DNA of 25,162 nt from Verrucomicrobiota bacterium (GTDB lineage Bacteria > Verrucomicrobiota > Verrucomicrobiia > Limisphaerales > UBA1096). The notes below the pieces were generated by a model, which had not been told where the DNA came from, did not search any database, and saw nothing but the letters and a program-made list of their open reading frames with translations. Positions 14,611 through 21,696 of the stretch are shown here, one piece after another. Positions within the stretch are counted from its first letter, which is position 1, and each line of letters starts with the position of its first letter. Where the stretch lies: positions 1-25,162 of the forward strand of contig JASLKI010000259.1 of the NCBI GenBank assembly GCA_030747575.1, in the 5' to 3' direction. The position numbers were made by a program, and so were the translations under genes.

Positions 14611-15642
14611 ATGAAAAAACAGACAAAAACGATAATTACCGCGCTCGTTTCAGCAATGCTCATGACGACTGGCTGTGATAACGGAAAAACAGTAATAACG
14701 CAGAGTGGCGACACAGGGCAACTCGATGCCTTGAAGAAAGAAAACGAGACCCTCAAGGCAGAGGCCGCCAAGAGCCGAGCGGAGTTGGCCAGCCTGCAAT
14801 CCGAAATCAAGGCAAAGGCGGCCGACGCCACCGCGCCAGTTGCTGCAACCCCCGCCGAGCCCAAGGCTACGGACGATCAAGCTACTGGCAATCCGGCGAC
14901 AAAAAAAGAGCGCTTCAGCTACGCCGTTGGCCTGCAGATTGGCGGCGATTTTGGGAGCAAGGAAATCGAGATTGATTTTGGTCAATTTGCGGAGGGCATC
15001 AAGACGGCTTACCTGTCAAAGGACAAATTGATGACCGAGGAGGAATCAAAAAAAATCCTCGATGAGGTGTGGAAAGATTATCAGCAGCGTGAACAGACCA
15101 AGCGCACCGCTGAGGCGGACATCGCCAAGAAAGCTGGGATCGATTATCTCGCTGCAAACCGCAAGAAGCCCAACGTCAAGGTAACCGCCAGCGGCTTGCA
15201 ATACCGAGTCATTAAGGCAGGTAAGGGCACGTCGCCCACGAACAACGACAAGGTAGAAGTGCACTACCGGGGCTGGACCATCGACGGCAACGAGTTCGAT
15301 AGTTCCCACTCGCGCAACAAGACAAGCACGTTCGGGGTGACCAGGGTTATTCGCGCCTGGACGGAGGCACTGACAATGATGAAGCCGGGTGGCAAGTGGG
15401 AGATCGTTGCCCCCCAGGAACTGGCCTACGGGCCGGGTGGTAAACGCCCCAAGATCCCGCCCTACTCGACCTTGCGCTTTGAGATTGAACTAATCTCTGT
15501 GGAGCAACCCAAGGCCGCTGCCAAGAATCCGGTGACAAGCAACATTGTCCGCATCCCCTCACAGGCCGAGCTCAAACAAGGTGCCAAGCCGGAAATCCTT
15601 ACCAAGGAACAGGAAGCCGAGATGAAAAAGAAGAACCAGTAA
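14611..15642 (+). CDS. FKBP-type peptidyl-prolyl isomerase lipoprotein
   Basis: A 343-residue exported protein with lipobox LMTTGC (Cys22), then a Leu/Lys/Glu-rich coiled-coil segment (about 38-70) and an Ala/Pro linker. Residues about 100-190 form the FKBP-N dimerisation region (RFSYAVGLQIGGDF ... EEESKKILDEV). The FKBP domain at about 193-297 shows SGLQYRVIKAGKG, VEVHYRGWTIDGNEFDSS, MMKPGGKWEIVAPQELAYG and RFEIELISVE. A short tail follows. It resembles FkpA/Mip, which fold proteins in the envelope. One oddity is the sequence GVTRVIRAWTEAL, where FKBPs usually have GxVIPGWxEAL; the VIPGW proline-glycine pair is replaced by IRAW. It follows ParA by 86 bp on the same strand. Confidence 0.9.
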   Translation: MKKQTKTIITALVSAMLMTTGCDNGKTVITQSGDTGQLDALKKENETLKAEAAKSRAELASLQSEIKAKAADATAPVAATPAEPKATDDQATGNPATKKERFSYAVGLQIGGDFGSKEIEIDFGQFAEGIKTAYLSKDKLMTEEESKKILDEVWKDYQQREQTKRTAEADIAKKAGIDYLAANRKKPNVKVTASGLQYRVIKAGKGTSPTNNDKVEVHYRGWTIDGNEFDSSHSRNKTSTFGVTRVIRAWTEALTMMKPGGKWEIVAPQELAYGPGGKRPKIPPYSTLRFEIELISVEQPKAAAKNPVTSNIVRIPSQAELKQGAKPEILTKEQEAEMKKKNQ

Positions 15643-15662
15643 CTCTCGCCGATTCGCTTGAG

Positions 15663-17000
15663 TTACTTGAAATTCCGGATACTGATGTTACGGAAGGAGA
15701 CGGCGTCACCGTGGCCAGCAAAGCCAAAGTACCCGGACTTACGCAGACGGCCCTTGAATTTACCAAGATCATACATCGGCTTTTCCACATTGGCCAAGTC
15801 GGCGTTAAGGATCAGTGTACCGTTTAGCTCTACCTTGATCCTTGAGCCATTCACCGTGACTTCCTGGAAATTCCACTCGCCCACCGGGCGCTGATAGCCG
15901 CGGGCGGCGGGCGCCATGCCATATGCCGAGCCGTGATACTGGGCCGGATGCAGCTTGGCATACTTTTTGGCAGAGTCGTCGAGCACCTGCAGTTCACACA
16001 TGCCAACGTAGGCTGTGTCGCCACTCCCGGGATAGCGGATGGCGAGGCCGTTGTTGCCACCTGGCGGCAGCTTGAATTCTATCCGCGCTGAAAAGTCATC
16101 CAACTCATCATTAACATAAATGGTGCCCCCCTTTCCCTTCATGCACTGGATTGACCCATGGTCAACGCTATAATTATTTGTAGGGCCAGCCCACCCTTCA
16201 AAATTCTTTCCATTGAATGCTGACTTGAAACCATTGCCACCCTTCGATGCCAAGATTTCATTTCCCTCTTTGGTGCCTATCTCGCGGATGAAAACGTTTC
16301 GCCAGCGAATCTCGCCACCGTGAGTCTGCAACTGGATTGGGCCGGTCCGTGGGATTTGCCCCTTGCGATTGAAATAGTTTTCCATCCGCGCGTGATCAAC
16401 AAGCAACTTACCGTTGAGCCAGACCGAGACACGTTCGCCGACCATGATGATGCGAAAACTGTTCCATTGGCCAAACGGCTTGTCCGCTAGCACAAGTGGA
16501 TCCTTGCCGGGAGCGCCTTTGCTGTTATTCCACAAGCCGCCGGAACCTTTGTTCGCACCGATATTAAACTTGGCCTCCTCGGTGCTGTCCCAAATTTGCA
16601 CCTGGGGTATACCTCGCAAATAGATCCCACTGTCGGCCTTGGGAACCGTCTTGTAGTCAACAAGGAACTCAAAGTCCCCGTAGTTTTTCTGCGTGCTCAG
16701 GTAGAGCCCATGGCCATCGTTGACGAGTTCCTCGCCATTCACTGACCAGTGCTGCGCGATGTCCTTTATGCTTGCGGCTTTTTTCTCGGCCAACTTGTCG
16801 GGAGAGAGCGCCTTCCACTTGACGGGGTCTTCCGTCTTGAGCCCCCACCAACCGGAAAGATTCTTCTCATTAAACAATGCTGTAAAACCCTCGGGCGGCG
16901 TACCAGCCTGAGGTGACTGTGCTGAAGCTAAACTAAAGACAGAAACCGCGACCAATGCCACGGCACGATTAAACCAAGTGAGTGTTTTCATTTTGAACAT
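15663..17000 (-). CDS. Secreted protein with two DUF1080 (3-keto-disaccharide hydrolase) domains
   Basis: A 445-residue exported protein with a signal peptide (RAVALVAVSVFSLASAQS). The start is ATG at 17000; a second ATG three codons later is possible. Two DUF1080 domains are visible. Domain 1 (about 37-235) opens GFTALFNEKNLSGWWG and includes YGDFEFLVDYKTVPKADSG, GIPQVQIWD and NYFNRKGQIPRTGPIQLQ; it has a Lys-rich insertion with PVKWKALSPDKLAEKKAAS. Domain 2 (about 257-445) opens GFKSAFNGKNFEGWAG and ends GYFGFAGHGDAVSFRNI. The fold is a concanavalin-like beta-sandwich; some members hydrolyse 3-keto-disaccharides. It is divergent from the large propeller gene, sharing a 125-bp intergenic region, so common regulation is plausible. 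Confidence 0.9.
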   Translation of the reverse strand: MFKMKTLTWFNRAVALVAVSVFSLASAQSPQAGTPPEGFTALFNEKNLSGWWGLKTEDPVKWKALSPDKLAEKKAASIKDIAQHWSVNGEELVNDGHGLYLSTQKNYGDFEFLVDYKTVPKADSGIYLRGIPQVQIWDSTEEAKFNIGANKGSGGLWNNSKGAPGKDPLVLADKPFGQWNSFRIIMVGERVSVWLNGKLLVDHARMENYFNRKGQIPRTGPIQLQTHGGEIRWRNVFIREIGTKEGNEILASKGGNGFKSAFNGKNFEGWAGPTNNYSVDHGSIQCMKGKGGTIYVNDELDDFSARIEFKLPPGGNNGLAIRYPGSGDTAYVGMCELQVLDDSAKKYAKLHPAQYHGSAYGMAPAARGYQRPVGEWNFQEVTVNGSRIKVELNGTLILNADLANVEKPMYDLGKFKGRLRKSGYFGFAGHGDAVSFRNISIRNFK

Positions 17001-17125
17001 CCGAATCTGTGACGCGTGATTTTAGCCGTTTAGGCGCAGTTCGCCAACCAAAACTTACCCAAGCGCTTGCTTTGAATTGAATACCATGTCGTTTTCGCAC
17101 AGATTCCCGCCAACGATAGACTATA

Positions 17126-19336
17126 ATGTTACCGAAACGTTTCATTTCCCTGACAGCAATCTCCTTCGCTCTCACTTTACAGGCGCTTGGCCAGGCGAAA
17201 AAACCCAAACCAACCAACGACCCGTCCGGGCAGCTTTTTCGGTATGCGCCGATGCCCAAGGCCACGCGAAGCATTGTCATCCCGCTGGGCAATATTCAGT
17301 TTGCCTTCGACACCGAGAACCTCAGGGAGCACAGCGTATGGCGTGGCAAACTTGACCTGTACGGCCCGCAATACGTTAGCGCAAAGCGTCCATTCATAGC
17401 CCAAGCCAATGGCCAATTGCTGTGGGAAAACCCGCCAACGCTCCCGTGGCGAACGAGGCCACCCGGAGCTAAGTTCACACTCGAATCCGATCAACCTAAA
17501 GGGGAATTCACCGGTATGACTACCGATGGAAAATCTGTGACGCTCCGTTACACGTTGCAGCTAGGGACCGGTGAAACCGTTGAAGTGCAACTCCGTCCAT
17601 CGAACAGTTCCCGAGGCCTGCAGCGCACTTTGACTATTACTAAATCCAAAAGCCCACTCTGGTTTCTTGCTAACAGTTTCCAGAACAGCACAGCAAAACG
17701 CGCTGTTACCGTTGACGGGATCGGTCCTCTAGCCGTTCAAGTCATAAGCACCCCGTTGAGCTATACCGAACCGATCATCACCGAGGCCGGCGCGGAAACC
17801 ATTTACGACACGCAGACAATCGAGACGGTTGCCGAGCAGCACTGGGTGCTCGTTCCTCCGCATAAGGTTGAGGTTACGGTCACAATTACGACTCATCACG
17901 ATGGCGAGCTGACTGCGCCTCCAACCAGTGCCGCATCCCCCTTGGCCAAACTCGGTGAAGTGGGCGAATCAAAACTCAAGCCGCGCGTAGGGCCGAGAAG
18001 CACTTACTACAAAACCAAGTATCTACCCCTACCTCCCGACCTGGATTTATTGATCACAGGAATGGACTGGCTCGGGGACGGGCGACTTGCAGTTTGCACC
18101 TGGCCCGGCGAGGTGTATCTGCTCGACGGACTGCTCCACGATGACGGGCCTGTCACGTTCAAACGCTTGGCCAAGGGTTTGAACGAACCGATGGGGCTAC
18201 TTGTGCGGGATGGCAAGCTTTACGTCTCGCAAAAGCCTGAACTCACCGAGATTGCATTCGATGAGAAAAACGGCAGGACAGAGTTCACTCGAGTCAGTGC
18301 GGACTGGGGTTACTCCGGGCATTACAATGCATTCTCTTATGGGCCGGTCCTTGATCGTGACGGACGGTTCGTCCTCGCTAACGCCGGACACAGTGGCCGT
18401 TGGGACATAAAATTCATGGGCTGGGCAATCCGGCGAGGCAGCAACGGAACGATGGATGGCGTCGCCTCCGGCTTTCGCGAACCGAACGGCATTGGGGTAT
18501 TCGGCTCTGAACGGGATATTTTCGTGACAGACAACCAAGGCCACTGGACGGCGGTGTGCGAACTCAACCACCTTCGCCCTGGTAAATACTTTGGCCGCCC
18601 CTCCTCCACTCCGGATCCAAAAAACATGTACGAGGGGCGCGCTACCTTCACCCCGCCGGCGATTTGGTTCCCCTACTCTCTCGCCCGCTCAATCTCCGGC
18701 ATGGCCGAAATTCGTGACAGCCGATTTGGCCCCTTCAAAGGTCAGTTGCTCGTCGGGGATTTTCAGAATGCGCTCGTCACCCGCGTGTTTCTCGAGAAAG
18801 TAAACGGCGAATACCAGGGCGCTGTGTTCCCTTTCATCACCGGCTTTCGCTCCGGGGTGAACCGGCTGAGCTTCGGCCCAGACGGCAACCTTTACGTGGG
18901 CGGTTTGCAGCGTACCTGGACAAGCATCGCCCCCGACCCGGCGTCACTCGAACGTGTAACCTTTACCGGCAATATTCCGTTCTCTATCCGTAAGGTCGAG
19001 GCCAAGGCGGATGGCTTTCTACTGACGTTCACCGAGCCAGCAAAGCCAAGCGCCGCCGACCCGGACAACTTTGACGTGTCGCAGTTTCGTTACGCGTACC
19101 ACTCCGATTATGGCTCACCGCGATTCAACCACGCCGGGGAGAAGGACAGCCAGACACCGATCGAGGTGACCAACGCAACCCTGTCATCAAACCGACTCGA
19201 GCTGCGCCTGTCGTTGAGTGAATGGAGAGAGGGGCATGTCACGCAAGTAAGGTGTTTTGACATGATAAGCGAAGCCGGCAAAGACCTCTGGCACGATACG
19301 TTTCACTACACACTGAACCAAATCCCCAAGCCGTGA
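17126..19336 (+). CDS. Large secreted beta-propeller protein (DUF6797 / PVC sorbosone-dehydrogenase-like)
   Basis: A 736-residue exported protein with a signal peptide (PKRFISLTAISFALTLQALG, then QAKK). The N-terminal half (about 35-290) is a beta-sandwich-like region with DPSGQLFRYAPMP, IQFAFDTENLREHSVWRG and LPWRTRPPGAKF, as found in heme-binding or dehydrogenase-like proteins of this phylum. The middle (about 305-625) is a propeller resembling glucose/sorbosone dehydrogenases: DLDLLITGMDWLGDGRLAV, GLNEPMGLLVRDGKLYVS, FREPNGIGVFGSERDIFVTD and GVNRLSFGPDGNLYVGG. The end (about 626-736) resembles a further sandwich domain. No c-type heme CxxCH is visible, so electron transfer would need a partner. 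A role in polysaccharide or sugar-acid oxidation is inferred from family only. Confidence 0.82.
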   Translation: MLPKRFISLTAISFALTLQALGQAKKPKPTNDPSGQLFRYAPMPKATRSIVIPLGNIQFAFDTENLREHSVWRGKLDLYGPQYVSAKRPFIAQANGQLLWENPPTLPWRTRPPGAKFTLESDQPKGEFTGMTTDGKSVTLRYTLQLGTGETVEVQLRPSNSSRGLQRTLTITKSKSPLWFLANSFQNSTAKRAVTVDGIGPLAVQVISTPLSYTEPIITEAGAETIYDTQTIETVAEQHWVLVPPHKVEVTVTITTHHDGELTAPPTSAASPLAKLGEVGESKLKPRVGPRSTYYKTKYLPLPPDLDLLITGMDWLGDGRLAVCTWPGEVYLLDGLLHDDGPVTFKRLAKGLNEPMGLLVRDGKLYVSQKPELTEIAFDEKNGRTEFTRVSADWGYSGHYNAFSYGPVLDRDGRFVLANAGHSGRWDIKFMGWAIRRGSNGTMDGVASGFREPNGIGVFGSERDIFVTDNQGHWTAVCELNHLRPGKYFGRPSSTPDPKNMYEGRATFTPPAIWFPYSLARSISGMAEIRDSRFGPFKGQLLVGDFQNALVTRVFLEKVNGEYQGAVFPFITGFRSGVNRLSFGPDGNLYVGGLQRTWTSIAPDPASLERVTFTGNIPFSIRKVEAKADGFLLTFTEPAKPSAADPDNFDVSQFRYAYHSDYGSPRFNHAGEKDSQTPIEVTNATLSSNRLELRLSLSEWREGHVTQVRCFDMISEAGKDLWHDTFHYTLNQIPKP

Positions 19337-19853
19337 TGCGCTTGGGCCTGGCTCAGGCCGGAACCTTGTCCGCCAGTAATTCGCTGCGGAATCGGCAGGC
19401 CGATAATCTTCTGGCATGATTCGGATACGACTGACCCGACGAACATATTTTTGCTAAGCAGCGACAACAACTCCGTTCGAAAAAAATACCCTGGCGCTGG
19501 TACGTGACCTCGTAATTCCCTTGTTCTGGGCTCATATATCCAGGTGCGTCGGAAAGCTGCTTGCTCTTGTTTTGGCCGATCAACCCAGCCGCCTTGGCCA
19601 CATCAAAATCACTCAACTTCACTTCGCTCTCAAATCCCATAATGACGCTGTGCCATCTAGTAGGCCCGAAATACCCCTCCTCATTCGTCCGTTGGCGATC
19701 TCATCAACCACCTCATCCTTCAAGTTGCCTACTATTTCGAACAGAGTTGCCATAAATACAATTTCAAACCGCCAAAAGACTGTGTCAGGCACGGCCAATG
19801 CCAAAGAGCAAAACATTGTGTGATGCCGGGGTTTTTCGTAGTTTCGCTGCCGG
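19337..19853. other. Gap with two overlapping small - strand frames of uncertain status
   Basis: The gap holds no gene I can recognise. On the - strand a 44-codon frame (19753-19619: MATLFEIVGNLKDEVVDEIA ...) overlaps the start of a second frame (19640-19353: MGFESEVKLSDFDVAKAAGL ...). Both have protein-like composition at their starts, and the second becomes Cys/Arg-rich and implausible after about residue 55. They could be one frameshifted gene or remnants. Half sites of the dispersed palindrome are at 19339-19345 and 19593-19600, and GTGTCAGGCAC is at 19782-19792. Confidence 0.25.
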
Positions 19854-21257
19854 ATGAAAATTGCCTGTCTAACCACGGCCTTGCTCGTTGCCGTGATGGG
19901 AACCGCTGCGGACGAACCCCAAGCGGATCTAGCAGGCATTTGGCTGAAATGGGAGGAGGACGGGACAGCATCGGCTCAACTTGAGAAATGCTCACTCGAA
20001 AAAGTGCTGCAGTCACTCAGCGAGCAGAGTCGCTGGCAAATTTTTGTTGAGCCAGAATTAAGGCTTCAGGTCACGACACGGTTCAAAAACCTGACTCACT
20101 CACAAGCACTTCGCCGCCTGCTGAGCGATGTCAATTTTGCAATCATCCCCTCCCCCAAAGCCTCGTCCAGGCTGCTTGTTTACAAAACTTCATCCGAAAA
20201 AGCGGTCGTTCGAATCCTCCCGACCAAGCCCTTGGCCAAGCGCAAAAAAGTCAGGATTAAGCCAGGTAAAATCCCCAACGAACTCGTCGTCACGCTCGAG
20301 CCGGGCTCGGGAATTGACATCGACGCTCTCGCCGCCGAACTCGGCGCAAAGATTGTCGGCAAAATCGACGGACTCGATATTTATAGGCTTCGTTTCGAAA
20401 ATGAACAACAAGCCGGAAAAGCCGAGGCGCTACTCGAAAAAAATGAGGGCATAGCCTCCGTCGACAGCAATTACGGCATCACCCGCCCCGACACACTCAC
20501 GCCGGTTGGACTCGCGGCGCCACCGCTGAATCTCCGCCCCTCGTCCGCGGACGACGATGGAATCGTGATCGGCCTCGTTGACTCGAGCGTCCAGCGACAA
20601 GGTTCGCAGGTCAGCGATTTTTTATTGCAAGAAATCTCCATGGCTGGTGCCCCGGCTGATAGTTCGGATCAAGTCAACCACGGGACATCGATGGCCGAGA
20701 CGATCCTACGAGGTCTGTCTGCCACCCTTGACGGCGAGCAGGAAACCTCGGTCAAAATCCTGCCCATCGATGTTTACGGCCAATCTGAAAGCACCTCGAC
20801 ATTTGAAGTGGCTCAAGGCGTTCAGGCGGCGATCGAAGCCGGCGCCGACATCATCAGCCTCAGCCTTGGCTCAGACGAGCAAAACGACCTGATGCGTGCC
20901 GTCATTCAATCCGGCACTAGCAGTGGGGTTTTGTTTCTCGCGGCAGCCGGCAACGAACCGACAGGCCACCCTGTTTACCCTGCGGCCCAGTCGGAAGTCA
21001 TCGGCGTGACGGCACTGAACCGGAGCGGTCGCAGTGTCGCCAATTACGCCAACTCCGGAAACTTCGTCGAGGCCGCAGCGCCCGGCGCCGGAGTGACCGT
21101 ATTTAATAACCAGACTTTTTACGGCACGGGCACTTCCTTTTCCACGGCCTACGTGGCCGGGGTCGCAGCCGGTATCGCCTCGGCAAAAGGGCTCCCCATG
21201 GCAGAAGTGCGAAGAATGATCACCACGGAAATGAAGCCGCCGGGCACCGGCCCTTGA
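19854..21257 (+). CDS. Subtilisin-like (S8) serine protease with N-terminal secretin-N-like domain
   Basis: A 467-residue exported protein with a signal peptide (MKIACLTTALLVAVMGTAAD). Residues about 44-112 look like a secretin/TonB short N-terminal (STN) domain: CSLEKVLQSLSEQSRWQIFV ... LTHSQALRRLLSDVNFAI. Residues about 138-208 resemble a subtilisin propeptide (PNELVVTLEPGSGIDIDALA, then ASVDSNYGI). The peptidase domain has Asp243 in VIGLVDSSV (usual form DTG or DSG, here DSS), His276 in NHGTSMAETI, the oxyanion Asn367 in AAAGNEP, and Ser428 in GTGTSFSTAYVAG. The triad is therefore complete and the enzyme probably active. The STN plus S8 combination is unusual. A role in envelope processing is inferred. 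Confidence 0.86.
   Translation: MKIACLTTALLVAVMGTAADEPQADLAGIWLKWEEDGTASAQLEKCSLEKVLQSLSEQSRWQIFVEPELRLQVTTRFKNLTHSQALRRLLSDVNFAIIPSPKASSRLLVYKTSSEKAVVRILPTKPLAKRKKVRIKPGKIPNELVVTLEPGSGIDIDALAAELGAKIVGKIDGLDIYRLRFENEQQAGKAEALLEKNEGIASVDSNYGITRPDTLTPVGLAAPPLNLRPSSADDDGIVIGLVDSSVQRQGSQVSDFLLQEISMAGAPADSSDQVNHGTSMAETILRGLSATLDGEQETSVKILPIDVYGQSESTSTFEVAQGVQAAIEAGADIISLSLGSDEQNDLMRAVIQSGTSSGVLFLAAAGNEPTGHPVYPAAQSEVIGVTALNRSGRSVANYANSGNFVEAAAPGAGVTVFNNQTFYGTGTSFSTAYVAGVAAGIASAKGLPMAEVRRMITTEMKPPGTGP
20224..20243. repeat. Extended palindrome-family copy inside the protease gene
   Basis: CCAAGCCCTTGGCCAAGCGC matches 19 of 20 bases of the periodic sequence made by tandem joining of CGCTTGGCCAAG, and encodes the linker PLAKRKK between the STN-like and propeptide regions. 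Confidence 0.6.
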
Positions 21258-21339
21258 ATAGCCTGCCCAAGCGTGCCGACCGGTTATTTGCCCTCCAGGT
21301 CGACTGCTCCAGCATATCCGGCAATGCCAGGCGGCCGCC

Positions 21340-21545
21340 GGGCAATTCTCCTTCAGATAATAATACACATTAATTTGGGTCACCACCTTCAGGATCAACG
21401 GGCTTTTGGGGTAAATTGCCGCCATCGCAACGTACCCCTCGAGCCCCTTGTCAAAATCAACCGCATCCTCGTGGCACTGCGCCATTTTATACTGGGCATC
21501 CGGCACAGGGGGTAAGAACTCAGGTGATTCAGCACACAAAGCCAA
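21340..21545 (-). pseudogene. Remnant of a TPR-type outer-membrane or envelope protein gene
   Basis: On the - strand the frame from 21545 reads PDAQYKMAQCHEDAVDFDKG, then GYVAMAAIYPKSPLILKVVT and INVYYYLKEN, which matches the tetratricopeptide pattern of YbgF/BamD-like proteins (paired A/Y/G positions, PKSP turn). After about residue 66 the frame becomes implausible (CPAAAWHCRICWSS) and runs antisense into the protease gene. I read it as the broken piece of a TPR gene whose rest is lost. It stands in the 439-bp gap between the protease and rapA, which otherwise holds no gene. Confidence 0.5.
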
Positions 21546-21696
21546 TGTTAAAAACCGTCCGGCAGAATAATGAAATAACGTAATTGGCCATAGTGTATAA
21601 TTGCAAGGAAACTATACCATTGTACTGCATTTATTAAGATTTTCTTTTTGAAAAGGGCTCTCTCCTTTACGGTCCGCTCGGCGTATTAGCTGAAAA

